DNA of 64,000 nt from Streptomyces sp. ISL-1 (GCF_018614585.1 NZ_JAGGOI010000007.1:62001-126000), one strand, 5' to 3'; counted from the stretch's first letter, positions 1 to 9,300 are shown. Made by a program: numbers and translations. The notes: generated by a model from the letters alone, not told the origin.

Positions 1-1521
1 TTCACGACCAGGGCGAGCACCAACACCCTGGTGACGCGATTCTCCATCCCGGACTCCCCGGGCGGCGGAGGCAACGACTCGACGCTCAACGTGTACGTCA
101 ACGGCACCTTCCGCAAGGCGATCGACCTCACCTCCAAGTACGCCTGGCTGTACGGAGCGGAGGCCAGTCCCGGGAACTCTCCGGGATCCGGCGCCCCGCG
201 CCATATCTACGACGAGGCGCACATCATGCTGGGCGATTCCGTTCCGGCGGGCAGCAAGATCAAGCTGCAGAAGGACGCGGCCAACGGCTCCAAGTACGCG
301 ATCGACTTCGTGAGCCTGGAGCAGGTCGCGCCCATCGCCAACCCCGATCCGGCGACGTACACCGTGCCGGCCGGATTCACTCATCAGGACGTCCAGAACG
401 CCCTGGACAAGGCGCGGATGGACACGACCGGCACGCTGGCCGGCGTTTATCTGCCGGCCGGCGACTACCAGACGTCCAGCAAGTTCCAGGTGTACGGCAA
501 GGCCGTGAAGGTGGTCGGCGCCGGGCCCTGGTACACCCGGTTCAACGCGCCGTCGACGCAGGACAACACCGATGTCGGCTTCCGGGCGGAGGCGTCCGCG
601 AAGGGTTCGTCGTTCGCGAACTTCGCGTACTTCGGGAACTACACCTCGCGCATCGACGGCCCGGGCAAGGTGTTCGACTTCTCGAATGTCTCGGACATCG
701 TGATCGACAACATCTGGAACGAGCACATGGTGTGCCTCTACTGGGGCGCGAACACCGACAAGATCACCATCAAGAACTCCCGCATCCGCAATATGTTCGC
801 CGACGGCATCAACATGACCAATGGGTCGACGGACAACCTCGTGACCAACAACGAGGCGCGGGCCACCGGAGACGACAGCTTCGCGCTCTTCTCGGCGATC
901 GACGCCGGGGGCGCGGACATGAAGAACAACGTCTACGAGAATCTGACATCGATCCTCACCTGGCGTGCGGCAGGCATCGCCGTCTACGACGGCTACAACA
1001 ACACCTTCCGCAACATCCACATCGCGGACACGCTCGTCTACTCCGGGATCACCATCAGCTCCCTGGACTTCGGCTATCCGATGAACGGCTTCGGGACCGA
1101 ACCAACGACGGTCGAGAATGTCTCGACCGTCCGGGCCGGCGGTCACTTCTGGGGAGGGCAGACCTTCCCCGGGATCTGGCTCTTCTCGGCCTCGAAGGTG
1201 TTCCAGGGGATCCGGGTGAACAACGTCGACATCGTGGATCCGACGTACAGCGGGATCATGTTCCAGACCAACTACGTGGGAGGACAGCCGCAGTTCCCGA
1301 TCAAGGACACGATCCTCAGCGACATCTCGATCTCCGGCGCTCGCAAGAGCGGGGACGCGCACGACGCCAAGTCCGGCTTCGGGCTCTGGGCGAACGAGAT
1401 GCCGGAGGCGGAGCAGGGACCGGCCGTCGGTGAGGTCACCTTCAACGGTCTGAGATTCAGCAACAACGCTCAGGACGTGAAGAACACGACCTCCACCTTC
1501 AAGATCAATATCAACCCCTAG
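1..1521 (+). CDS. Secreted GH87 alpha-glucanase (mycodextranase / alpha-1,3-glucanase), 5' partial
   Basis: The frame is open from base 1, so the signal peptide and most of the N-terminus lie outside the window. Residues up to about 105 resemble the end of a CBM35/CBM6-type carbohydrate-binding module (SIPDSPGGGG, YAWLYG, KLQKDA). The rest is a right-handed beta-helix starting near YTVPAGFTHQDVQNALD. Asp codons at 802, 871 and 874 (FADGIN and ATGDDSF) are spaced 0/23/24, which matches the catalytic Asp triad I recall for GH87 Agl-FH1 (D1045, D1068, D1069). GH87 enzymes hydrolyse nigeran or alpha-1,3-glucan, both components of fungal walls. The LacI/ABC/GH13 genes downstream suggest the oligosaccharides are imported. 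Which of the two substrates is used cannot be read from the sequence. Confidence 0.85.
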   Translation, partial: FTTRASTNTLVTRFSIPDSPGGGGNDSTLNVYVNGTFRKAIDLTSKYAWLYGAEASPGNSPGSGAPRHIYDEAHIMLGDSVPAGSKIKLQKDAANGSKYAIDFVSLEQVAPIANPDPATYTVPAGFTHQDVQNALDKARMDTTGTLAGVYLPAGDYQTSSKFQVYGKAVKVVGAGPWYTRFNAPSTQDNTDVGFRAEASAKGSSFANFAYFGNYTSRIDGPGKVFDFSNVSDIVIDNIWNEHMVCLYWGANTDKITIKNSRIRNMFADGINMTNGSTDNLVTNNEARATGDDSFALFSAIDAGGADMKNNVYENLTSILTWRAAGIAVYDGYNNTFRNIHIADTLVYSGITISSLDFGYPMNGFGTEPTTVENVSTVRAGGHFWGGQTFPGIWLFSASKVFQGIRVNNVDIVDPTYSGIMFQTNYVGGQPQFPIKDTILSDISISGARKSGDAHDAKSGFGLWANEMPEAEQGPAVGEVTFNGLRFSNNAQDVKNTTSTFKININP

Positions 1522-1543
1522 GCGACCTGTCGCCATGAGCGCG

Positions 1544-1579
1544 GACTAGCGCAAGCCGCTTGCATGGCTTGCGCTAGTC
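1544..1579. promoter_or_regulatory. LacI-type operator, perfect 14-bp inverted repeat overlapping the lacI promoter
   Basis: Arms GACTAGCGCAAGCC (1544-1557) and GGCTTGCGCTAGTC (1566-1579) are perfectly complementary across an 8-nt centre. A second nested palindrome, GCAAG-CCG-CTTGC, occupies 1551-1563. A possible -10 hexamer TAGTCT (1575-1580) sits inside the right arm, 7 nt before the regulator's ATG. Repressor binding would therefore block the promoter, the usual design for LacI autoregulation. A hairpin ending the upstream GH87 transcript is a second possible role. Confidence 0.75.
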
Positions 1580-1587
1580 TTGCGTGC

Positions 1588-2595
1588 ATGACGCGACGAC
1601 TTGCTCAAGTGGCGAAGAAGGTTGGGGTCAGCGAGGCCACGGTCAGCCGGGTGCTCAACGGCAAGCCGGGAGTCTCCGAGGCCACCCGGCAGTCCGTGCT
1701 GACGGCGCTGGACGTGCTCGGATACGAGCGGCCCACCCAGCTCCGCGGCGAGCGGGCGCGACTGGTCGGTCTGGTCCTGCCGGAGTTGCAGAATCCGATC
1801 TTCCCGGCGTTCGCCGAGGTGATCGGCGGGGCGCTGGCGCAGCAGGGGCTGACCCCCGTGCTCTGCACCCAGACCAAGGGCGGCGTCTCGGAGGCGGACT
1901 ATGTCGAGCTGCTGCTCCAGCAGCAGGTGTCCGGAGTCGTGTTCGCCGGAGGGCTCTTCGCGCAGGCGGACGCCCCGCACGCCCACTACAGACTGCTCGC
2001 CGAGCGCAAGATTCCGGTGGTGCTGATCAATGCCTCCATAGAGAATCTCGACTTCCCTTGCATCGCCTGCGACGACGCCGTGGCGGTGGAGCAGGCCTGG
2101 CGGCATCTGGTCTCGCTCGGCCATGAGCGCATTGGCCTGGTCCTCGGCCCGCAGGACCATGTGCCGTCCCGCCGCAAGTTCGCGGCCGCCCATGCGGCCG
2201 CGAAGTCGGCCGGCCGTGAGCTGCCCGACGAGCGCGTCGAGCGCTCCATGTTCTCGCTGGAAGGCGGGCAGGCGGCGGCCACGCGACTGCTCGACCGTGG
2301 CGTCACCGGGATCATTTGCGCCAGCGATCCGCTTGCGCTGGGAGCGGTACGGGCCACACGCCGGCGCGGTCTGTCCGTCCCCGCCGACGTGTCGGTCGTC
2401 GGCTATGACGACTCCGCGTTCATGAACTGCACCGAGCCGCCGCTGACCACCGTCCGCCAGCCCATCGAGGCGATGGGACGGGCCGCGGTGGAGCTGCTCT
2501 GCGCGCAGATCCAGGGTGGCGCGGTGCCGCCGGGTGAGCTGCTCTTCGAGCCGGAACTGGTGGTGCGCGGCTCCACCGCCCAGGCTCCGCGCTAA
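1588..2595 (+). CDS. LacI-family transcriptional regulator of the alpha-glucan locus
   Basis: This 335-residue repressor has the LacI N-terminal helix-turn-helix (RRLAQVAKKVGVSEATVSRV) and hinge, then a periplasmic-binding-protein-like effector domain (SVVGYDDSAFMNCTEPPLTT near the C-terminus). The ATG at 1588 was preferred over the in-frame ATG at 1564 because it starts directly at the HTH and has a -10-like TAGTCT 7 nt upstream with no ribosome-binding site, as expected for a leaderless message. Family members bind sugars and release the operator. Position between a GH87 glucanase and a sugar ABC transporter points to an alpha-gluco-oligosaccharide inducer (inference). Confidence 0.9.
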   Translation: MTRRLAQVAKKVGVSEATVSRVLNGKPGVSEATRQSVLTALDVLGYERPTQLRGERARLVGLVLPELQNPIFPAFAEVIGGALAQQGLTPVLCTQTKGGVSEADYVELLLQQQVSGVVFAGGLFAQADAPHAHYRLLAERKIPVVLINASIENLDFPCIACDDAVAVEQAWRHLVSLGHERIGLVLGPQDHVPSRRKFAAAHAAAKSAGRELPDERVERSMFSLEGGQAAATRLLDRGVTGIICASDPLALGAVRATRRRGLSVPADVSVVGYDDSAFMNCTEPPLTTVRQPIEAMGRAAVELLCAQIQGGAVPPGELLFEPELVVRGSTAQAPR

Positions 2596-2811
2596 GGCAC
2601 CGGCCGGGCTGCCGCATCTGTACCGGCTGCCGTATCTGCACCCGCTGTCGCTTCTGCACCGGCTGTCGCGTCCGACGTGCACTCCACTGTCAATCATTTA
2701 CGAAATTGGCGCTAGATATTGCGGACTCCTGTCGCCGGTGGTTGAGTGTGCCGCGCCCCCGCTGCGTGTCAGTTGAGGGTCGTCCACGCTCTTGCCCGAA
2801 GGGGACCACCG

Positions 2812-4233
2812 ATGACAAGTGCTTGGTTCCGTCGTACTCGCCGTAGCGGTCGCAGCACCGCGACCGCCCTCGTCTCCGCGTTAGCCCTCACCGCCCTGGC
2901 CGCCTGTGGCACGAGCAGCAGCGGCAACAACGACAACGGATCCGGCGGCGGTTCGTCCGACCCGTCAGCGCCGCTGGACCCGAAGACCAAGCTGACCCTC
3001 ACCATCGACTGCATGCCGCCGGCCGCCAAGGCCGCGGAGCTCAAGGAGTGGAACGAGGACGTCAAGGCGTTCAACAAGACGTACCCGAACATCAGGATCG
3101 AGGGTCGTTCGACGCCCGGTCAGTGTCTCGAGCCGCCGCGCTTCACCGCGATGCTGAAGGCCAAGTCCCAACCCGACGTGTTCTACACATACTTCACCGA
3201 TCTTCAGCAGGTGCTGGACAACGCGGGCGCCGAGGACATCTCCGCGTACGTGAACGCCAAGACCGTCCCCGCGCTGGCGGACATCGACCCCGACGTCATG
3301 AACTCCCTCAAGCACGACGGGAAGCTCTACGGCCTCCCCACCAGCAACTACACCATGGGTCTGCTGATCAACCGCAAGCTCTTCGATCAGGCAGGACTCG
3401 ACCCCGACAACCCGCCGAGGACCTGGGAAGAGGTCCGCGCGGCCGCCAAGAAGATCGCCGGGCTCGGCAAGGGCATCGCCGGCTACGGCGAGTACAGCGC
3501 CGGGAACACCGGCGGCTGGCACTTCACGGCCACCATGTACGGCCTCGGCGGCGACATCGTCGACGCGAGCGGCAGGAAGGCCGCCTTCAACAACGAGCTG
3601 GGCAAGCAGATCGCCGGGAACCTCCACGCCATGCGCTGGGAGGACGACAGCATGGGCAAGACTCAGCTGCTCAAGTGGGGCGACCTGCAAAAGCAGATCG
3701 CCGGCGACAAGCTCGGAATGTTCCTCGCCGCGCCGGACGACATCGCCTACATGGTCCAGCAACTGGGCACCAAGTACGAGAACTTCGGCATGGGGCCGAT
3801 CCCCGGCGAGCGGAACACCCTCTTCGGCGGCAACAACTACGTGATCAAGAAGGGGATTTCCCCGGACAAGATCAAGGCCGCGGTCGCCTGGCTCACCCAC
3901 AAGAACCTCACCGTGGGCAAGGGCCAGTTCGACTGGGCCCGTACCAAGGCGGATGGTCTGCCCGTCGGCGTCCCGCAGCCGAACTTCTGGCTGAACGCCA
4001 GCAAGACCAAGGACGACGCCGCGCGCGCGGCCAGCGCAACCATGCCGGTCGAGAACTTCAAGGCCTTCGTGGACAACCCCGTCAAGGGCAAGGCCGAGCC
4101 GCCCAAGGCCCAGGAGATCTACAAGGTCCTGGACAACGTGATGTCGGCGGTCCTGACCAACGAGAGCGCGGACGTGGCGGAGCTGCTCTCCACCGCGGAG
4201 ACGCAGGTCAACCAGATCCTGGCGAACCAGTAG
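2812..4233 (+). CDS. Sugar ABC transporter substrate-binding lipoprotein
   Basis: This 473-residue extracellular solute-binding protein has an Arg-rich N-terminus, a hydrophobic stretch and a lipobox ending LTALAAC, with the modified Cys at residue 32. A Ser/Gly/Asn linker follows. The mature part (DVFYTYFTDLQQVLDNAGA, LYGLPTSNYTMGLLIN, TWEEVRAAAKKIAG) is typical of family-1 solute-binding proteins for oligosaccharides. The ATG at 2812 follows an AAGGGGA ribosome-binding site; the in-frame ATG at 2746 would put 22 unsuitable residues before the signal. It should capture the products of the GH87 enzyme and pass them to the two permeases that follow immediately. Confidence 0.92.
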   Translation: MTSAWFRRTRRSGRSTATALVSALALTALAACGTSSSGNNDNGSGGGSSDPSAPLDPKTKLTLTIDCMPPAAKAAELKEWNEDVKAFNKTYPNIRIEGRSTPGQCLEPPRFTAMLKAKSQPDVFYTYFTDLQQVLDNAGAEDISAYVNAKTVPALADIDPDVMNSLKHDGKLYGLPTSNYTMGLLINRKLFDQAGLDPDNPPRTWEEVRAAAKKIAGLGKGIAGYGEYSAGNTGGWHFTATMYGLGGDIVDASGRKAAFNNELGKQIAGNLHAMRWEDDSMGKTQLLKWGDLQKQIAGDKLGMFLAAPDDIAYMVQQLGTKYENFGMGPIPGERNTLFGGNNYVIKKGISPDKIKAAVAWLTHKNLTVGKGQFDWARTKADGLPVGVPQPNFWLNASKTKDDAARAASATMPVENFKAFVDNPVKGKAEPPKAQEIYKVLDNVMSAVLTNESADVAELLSTAETQVNQILANQ

Positions 4234-4236
4234 CAG

Positions 4237-5196
4237 ATGCCGGCCCCCACGCTCTCCCCGCGCAAGGCCGCACCGCGCCCCCGGCACGGTGCCGGGCTCC
4301 GTACGAACGCATCGCGGGAGGCGTTCGTACGGGCCCTGCGCCACAACCTGTCGGCGCACGGCTTTCTGATCGGCGCCGTGCTCTGCTTCTCGTTCTTCTC
4401 CTGGTATCCGATGGTCAGGGAGTTCATCCTGGCCTTCCAGAAGACCGAGGGCGGCCGGACCACCTGGGCCGGCTGGTCCAATCTCACCACCGTCTTCAAC
4501 GACCCCGCGTTCTGGCAGGCCTGGCGCAACACACTGCTCTTCACCGGCCTCGCGCTGCTCCTCGGCTTCGCCGTCCCGTTCGTCGTCGCGCTGGTACTCA
4601 ACGAATTCAGGCACGCCCAGGGCTACTTGCGGCTGCTGGTCTATCTGCCGGTGATGCTCCCGCCGGTCGCGTCCGTACTGCTCTTCAAGTACCTGTACGA
4701 CCCCGGATACGGACTCCTCAACCGGATCCTGGAACTGCTGCACCTCCCGCAGCAGCAGTGGCTCCAGGACCCCGACACCGCCATGCTCTCCGTCGTCATC
4801 GCCGCGACGTGGATGAACATGGGCGGCGCCACGCTGATCTACCTCGCCGCACTGCAGGGCATACGCGGGGAGCTGTACGAGGCGGCGGAGCTCGACGGCG
4901 CGGGCGTGCTGCGCAAGATCTGGTACGTCACCATCCCGCAGACCCGGCTGATCCTCTCGCTGATGCTGCTGATGCAGATCATCGCGACGATGCAGGTCTT
5001 CACCGAACCGTTCCTGCTCGCTGGCGGCGCAGGCCCGGAGGGCTCCACGACGACCGTCGTCTACCTCATCTACCAGTACGCCTTCAACTTCAACAACTAC
5101 GGCGGCGCGGCCGCGCTCGGCCTGGTCCTGCTCGTACTGCTCGCGGGGTTCTCCGCGGCGTACGTACGGCTCAGCCGCGGCGGCGAGGACGAGTAG
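4237..5196 (+). CDS. Sugar ABC transporter permease (MalF/UgpA-like)
   Basis: The 319-residue inner-membrane permease has about six hydrophobic segments beginning at LSAHGFLIGAVLCFSFFSWY. The cytoplasmic EAA loop (EAAELDGAGVLRKIWYVTIP) contacts the ATPase. It starts 3 nt after the binding-protein stop, so the two are co-transcribed and probably translationally coupled. No ATPase gene is present in the cluster. Streptomyces usually supply one shared ATPase, MsiK, to many sugar transporters, and the same is likely here. Confidence 0.92.
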   Translation: MPAPTLSPRKAAPRPRHGAGLRTNASREAFVRALRHNLSAHGFLIGAVLCFSFFSWYPMVREFILAFQKTEGGRTTWAGWSNLTTVFNDPAFWQAWRNTLLFTGLALLLGFAVPFVVALVLNEFRHAQGYLRLLVYLPVMLPPVASVLLFKYLYDPGYGLLNRILELLHLPQQQWLQDPDTAMLSVVIAATWMNMGGATLIYLAALQGIRGELYEAAELDGAGVLRKIWYVTIPQTRLILSLMLLMQIIATMQVFTEPFLLAGGAGPEGSTTTVVYLIYQYAFNFNNYGGAAALGLVLLVLLAGFSAAYVRLSRGGEDE

Positions 5197-5212
5197 GGCG
5201 GGGGAGACGGAC

Positions 5213-6091
5213 ATGAGCAGCACACGGACACTCATCTCACCGGCCCAACTTGCCAGACCACGCGGGAGATTCCTCTACTGGGTCGTCTTCGCCCTGGTCG
5301 TCGGCCTCTTCACGCTGGTCTTCCTCGGCCCGCTGTACTGGATGGTCTCCGGCGGACTCAAGACCACCCAGGAGGTCGTCCAGTCACCGCCGACCCTTGT
5401 GCCCCGAACGGTCCACCCGGAGAACTACTCGCGGGCCTGGGACGTGATGGACCTGTCCCGGCTGCTGTTCAACACGCTCTACTACGCCCTCGGGGCCCTC
5501 GCCTTCCAGCTGGTTCTCGACGTCGCCGCGGCCTACTCGCTCTCCAGGCTGCGACCGGTGTTCGGCAGGGCCATCCTCGCGATGATGATGGTCACGCTGA
5601 TGATCCCGGCCACCGTCCTGGTCGTGCCGCAGTATCTGACCGTGCTCGACGTGCCGATCGTGGAGCGCAATCTGCTCAACTCGCCCTGGGTGATCTGGCT
5701 TCCGTCCGTCACCAACGCCTTCAACATCTTCCTGCTGAAGCGGTTCTTCGACTCGATCCCGCGCGAGCTCCTCGATGCCGCGTCCATCGACGGGGCGTCC
5801 CGGATGCGGACGCTGTGGTCCGTCGTGCTGCCGATCTCCCGGCCGATCCTGGGCGTCGTCTCCATCTTCGCGGTCGTCGGCGTCTGGAAGGACTTCCTCT
5901 GGCCGATGCTCACCCTGCCCGATCCGGCCAAGCAGACACTCAACGTCGGCATCTACTCCCTCGCGAACGGCGTGCCCGAGAACGTACTGATCGCCGCGCT
6001 CGCCATCGCGTCCGTGCCGACGCTGCTGATCTTCCTTGTCTTCCAGCGCAACATCATGAGCGGTCTTACCGCGGGCGGCCTCAAGGGCTGA
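5213..6091 (+). CDS. Sugar ABC transporter permease (MalG/UgpE-like)
   Basis: This 292-residue second permease forms the heterodimeric channel with its upstream partner. It has the N-terminal segment WVVFALVVGLFTLVFLGPLY, a typical MalG-type periplasmic region (GLKTTQEV...PRTVHPENY) and an EAA loop (DAASIDGASRMRTLWSVVLP). A GGGGGAGA ribosome-binding site precedes the ATG by about 7 nt. The next 156 bp to the GH13 gene contain no other gene, so GH13 may share this transcript or have its own promoter. Confidence 0.92.
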   Translation: MSSTRTLISPAQLARPRGRFLYWVVFALVVGLFTLVFLGPLYWMVSGGLKTTQEVVQSPPTLVPRTVHPENYSRAWDVMDLSRLLFNTLYYALGALAFQLVLDVAAAYSLSRLRPVFGRAILAMMMVTLMIPATVLVVPQYLTVLDVPIVERNLLNSPWVIWLPSVTNAFNIFLLKRFFDSIPRELLDAASIDGASRMRTLWSVVLPISRPILGVVSIFAVVGVWKDFLWPMLTLPDPAKQTLNVGIYSLANGVPENVLIAALAIASVPTLLIFLVFQRNIMSGLTAGGLKG

Positions 6092-6247
6092 CGCCTCAAG
6101 GGCCGGCCCCCGAGGACTGGTCTGCGCAAGTGCCGCCCGACGGCCCGTCGCACCGCTCATCCCTCACGCCTCCGTCGCCGGCCCGACTCCGGCGCCCCGC
6201 TGTCCGGGCCGGGCGACGGAGTCCCACCCTGCCCGAAAGGACCGCAC

Positions 6248-7852
6248 GTGGCAGCTCCTCATTCGGATCAAGCGGAAGACTGGTGGCGCAGCGCCGCCAT
6301 CTACCAGGTGTACGTACGGAGCTTCGCCGACGGCGACGGTGACGGCACGGGTGATCTCGCGGGCGTACGGGCGAGGTTGCGGCACCTCGCCGAACTCGGC
6401 ATCGACGCGATCTGGTTCAACCCGTGGTACCTCTCCCCGATGGCGGACGGCGGCTACGACGTGGCCGACTACCGCGCCATCGACCCGGCCTTCGGCACCC
6501 TCGCCGAGGCCGAGAAGCTCATCAGCGAGGCCCGCGAGCTGGGGATCCGCACCATCGTCGACATCGTGCCCAACCATGTCTCCGACCGGCACGCGTGGTT
6601 CCGGTCGGCGCTCGCCGCCGGGCCGGGCAGCCCCGAGCGCGAGCTGTTCCACTTCCGTCCCGGCCGCGGGGAGCACGGCGAACTGCCGCCCAACAACTGG
6701 CCGTCGCAGTTCGCGGGGGAGACATGGACCCGTGTCCCCGACGGCGAGTGGTATCTGCACCTGTTCACACCGGAGCAGCCCGACCTCAACTGGGACCACC
6801 CCGTCGTACGCCAGGAGCACGAGGACCTGCTGCGCTTCTGGTTCGAGCGCGGTGCGGCGGGTGTACGGATCGACTCGGCGGCCCTGTGCGCCAAGGACCC
6901 GGAGCTGCCGGACGCCGACGAGGACGACACGACCCCCTACGTCGACCGCGATGAGCTGCACGACATCTACCGTGCCTGGCGGGCGGTCGCCGATGAGTAC
7001 GGCGGCGTGCTCATCGGCGAGTTGTGGGTGCCCGACCCGGACCGGTTCTCCCGCTATCTGCGATCCGACGAGCTGCACACCGCCTTCAACTTCGACTTCC
7101 TGGCCCGCCCTTGGAACGCCGCGGAGCTGCACGCCTCCATCGACACCACGCTCGCGTACCACGCACCCGTCGGCGCACCGGCGACCTGGGTGCTGTGCAA
7201 CCACGATGTGACACGCACGGTCACTCGCTACGGGCGGGACGAGGACACCGGCTTCGACTTCGCGAAGAAGCGCTTCGGCACCCCCACCGACCTGGCCGTC
7301 GGCACCAGGCGCGCCAGGGCCGCGGCCCTGCTCTCGCTCGCCCTGCCCGGCAGCGTCTATCTGTTCCAGGGCGAAGAACTGGGGCTGCCCGAGGCGGACA
7401 TACCGCTCGACCGCATCCAGGACCCGATGCACTTTCGCTCGCAGGGCGTGGACCCCGGACGCGACGGCTGCAGGGTGCCACTGCCGTGGGCCGCGGACGC
7501 GCCGTACTGCGGATTCGGCTCGGACACGGAGCCCTGGCTGCCGCAGCCCGGCGACTGGGCGTCGTACGCCGCCGACTGCCAGGCCGCGGATCCCACCTCG
7601 ATGCTGACGCTCTACCGCCAGGCCCTGCGCATCCGCCGCTCCGAGCCCGGCTTCGGCGACGGACCGCTGCGCTGGCTGCCGTCCGCCCAAGGGGTGCTGG
7701 CCTTCACCCGTACCGACGGCTTGATCTGCGTGGTCAATGTCGCCGGGGAACCCGCCGGACTCCCCGGCCACGCAAGCGTCCTGCTGACGAGCGGCCCCCT
7801 GGACGATCAAGGCCGGCTGCCGCGGGACACGGCGGCCTGGCTACGGGCCTGA
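6248..7852 (+). CDS. GH13 family alpha-glucosidase
   Basis: The 534-residue cytoplasmic (no signal peptide) alpha-amylase-superfamily enzyme retains all catalytic signatures: region I DIVPNH, nucleophile Asp209 in GVRIDS, acid/base Glu258 in IGELW, and the transition-state His-Asp pair 319-320 in CNHD. The N-terminal YQVYVRSFADGDGDGTGDL is typical of oligo-1,6-glucosidase/alpha-glucosidase subfamilies. It begins with GTG after a GAAAGGA ribosome-binding site. The role inferred from context is splitting imported nigero- or malto-oligosaccharides to glucose. It is convergent with the citrate synthase gene at 7979; no clear terminator was seen in the 126 bp between them. Confidence 0.92.
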   Translation: MAAPHSDQAEDWWRSAAIYQVYVRSFADGDGDGTGDLAGVRARLRHLAELGIDAIWFNPWYLSPMADGGYDVADYRAIDPAFGTLAEAEKLISEARELGIRTIVDIVPNHVSDRHAWFRSALAAGPGSPERELFHFRPGRGEHGELPPNNWPSQFAGETWTRVPDGEWYLHLFTPEQPDLNWDHPVVRQEHEDLLRFWFERGAAGVRIDSAALCAKDPELPDADEDDTTPYVDRDELHDIYRAWRAVADEYGGVLIGELWVPDPDRFSRYLRSDELHTAFNFDFLARPWNAAELHASIDTTLAYHAPVGAPATWVLCNHDVTRTVTRYGRDEDTGFDFAKKRFGTPTDLAVGTRRARAAALLSLALPGSVYLFQGEELGLPEADIPLDRIQDPMHFRSQGVDPGRDGCRVPLPWAADAPYCGFGSDTEPWLPQPGDWASYAADCQAADPTSMLTLYRQALRIRRSEPGFGDGPLRWLPSAQGVLAFTRTDGLICVVNVAGEPAGLPGHASVLLTSGPLDDQGRLPRDTAAWLRA

Positions 7853-7978
7853 CGCCGCCGGAGCGGCCGAAGGCCCGGAGCCGCCGTGCGGACCGGGACG
7901 GCCAACACGGGCCTGCCCGCAGCGCGGTTCAGCGAAGTGGAGGTCTGTCGTTCCTGATGCATCGAGTCCTCCGCCCGC

Positions 7979-9214
7979 TCACGGCAACGGCCTGGGCGGA
8001 CGGGGGCCGTCGTACTGCCCGCTCGGACGCATCCGCAGCGGGTGCTCGTCGTACTCCTCCAGCGCGTGCGCGATCCAGCCGGCCGTGCGCGCCACGGCGA
8101 AGGCCGTCTCGCCTGCCTCGGCCGCCATCCCGGTCGCCACCGAAAGCACCGCGAGCGCCAGGTCGACATTGGCGTGCAGTTCCACATGGCGGGCCGTCGT
8201 CGCCTCCACCTCGCGGGCCGCCTCCAGCGCGGCTCGTGCGGCGGGAAGCTCTGCCAGTACGCCGAACAGTGCCTCGGCGCGGGGGTCCTTGCCCGGGTAG
8301 AGCCGGTGGCCGAGGCCGGGCACGCGCCGGCCCGCCCGCAGATGGTCCGCCACCACGGCGGCGGCGCTCTTGCGCTCCAGCACCTCGGCCAGCATCCGGT
8401 GCGCGAGACCGCTGGCGGCCCCGTGCAGCGGGCCGTCCAGTGCGCCGAGTCCTGCCGACACCACGGCGTACGGATGGGCGCGCGCGGAGGCGGCGACCCG
8501 CACCGCGAGCGTCGAGGCGGCCAGATCGTGGTCGATCAACAGGGAGAGCGCCATGTCCAGAACCCGTACGAACGGCTCGTCCGGACGCGCGGAGGTCAGC
8601 CGCGACCAGAGCCGCCAGGCGATCCGGTCCTCTCCCCGGTGCGGCCTGCCGATCGTCGGCAGCGCGTCGACCAGGGTGGGGATCAGGGTCCGCGCGCTGC
8701 CCAGCACCGCTTCCCGGTCGAGGTCGAAGCGCAGCGGATCCGCGACCGCGGCCGCGACGGCGGCCACCCGGAGCCGGTCCGTCGATCCGCTGTGTGCGGG
8801 CAGCGCCTCGACCGCGCGACGGGCTGCGGCGAGCGGCTCGGCGGGGGCGGTGAACCGGACGCCGGGCCGCAGAGTGCCGGTCCAGAGCCAGTCGGCGATC
8901 TCCTCGTAGCCGTAGCGGCGGGCGAGTTCGGTCGCGTCGACGCCCCGGAAGTAGTAGCGGTCCTTGTCGATCAGCGTGATGCCGGTGCGGATCCGCTGGG
9001 TGACATCGCCGCCTGAAGAGGACTCCCGCCGTCCCCTGCGGACGAGTGCGTCGACCTCCTTGGCGTCGAAGGTGCTGCCGCGTCCCGTGGGATCGCGCCT
9101 GCTGGAGAGCTGGCCGCGGCTGACATACGCGTACACCGTCTCGGGTTTCACGCCGAGCCGTGCGGCCGCCTCCTTGGTGGTCAGCCGCTCGCCGTCCGCT
9201 GCATGGTCCGTCAT
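7979..9214 (-). CDS. Citrate synthase-like protein with N-terminal DNA-binding domain
   Basis: The 411-residue protein starts with an excisionase/MerR-type helix-turn-helix (LTTKEAAARLGVKPETVYAY, residues 11-30) and a short linker, then a citrate synthase fold. Citrate synthase active-site positions are kept: GPLHG His, GLGHRLYPGKDPRA His and NVDLALAVL Asp. A regulator-enzyme fusion of this kind could bind DNA in response to acyl-CoA or oxaloacetate (inference). I chose the ATG at 9214 because it opens directly before the HTH; an upstream in-frame ATG at 9241 would lie inside the promoter palindrome. It is divergent from a plain citrate synthase gene 86 bp away. S. coelicolor has a comparable pair (SCO5831/SCO5832, recalled). 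Confidence 0.85.
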   Translation of the reverse strand: MTDHAADGERLTTKEAAARLGVKPETVYAYVSRGQLSSRRDPTGRGSTFDAKEVDALVRRGRRESSSGGDVTQRIRTGITLIDKDRYYFRGVDATELARRYGYEEIADWLWTGTLRPGVRFTAPAEPLAAARRAVEALPAHSGSTDRLRVAAVAAAVADPLRFDLDREAVLGSARTLIPTLVDALPTIGRPHRGEDRIAWRLWSRLTSARPDEPFVRVLDMALSLLIDHDLAASTLAVRVAASARAHPYAVVSAGLGALDGPLHGAASGLAHRMLAEVLERKSAAAVVADHLRAGRRVPGLGHRLYPGKDPRAEALFGVLAELPAARAALEAAREVEATTARHVELHANVDLALAVLSVATGMAAEAGETAFAVARTAGWIAHALEEYDEHPLRMRPSGQYDGPRPPRPLP

Positions 9215-9231
9215 GTCGTCACCGTACACAC

Positions 9232-9246
9232 ATTGATGCAATCAAT
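9232..9246. promoter_or_regulatory. Palindromic operator candidate between divergent citrate synthase genes
   Basis: ATTGAT-GCA-ATCAAT is a perfect 6-3-6 inverted repeat located 18 bp upstream of the HTH-citrate synthase start and 54 bp upstream of the second citrate synthase. It lies in an AT-rich island within a high-GC region. A second small palindrome CAATATTG overlaps at 9243-9250. The HTH domain encoded next door is an obvious candidate ligand. Confidence 0.55.
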
Positions 9247-9300
9247 ATTGACAGTGATCCAGTCAAGCATGGACAGTCGAGTCAAGTTCAGGGAGGAACC

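Noticed and set aside
2965..5235. Long open frame on the minus strand opposite the sugar ABC transporter genes
   Set aside because: It mirrors the plus-strand genes in base composition, encodes a low-complexity charged peptide and has no ribosome-binding site; the plus-strand genes have full domain matches.
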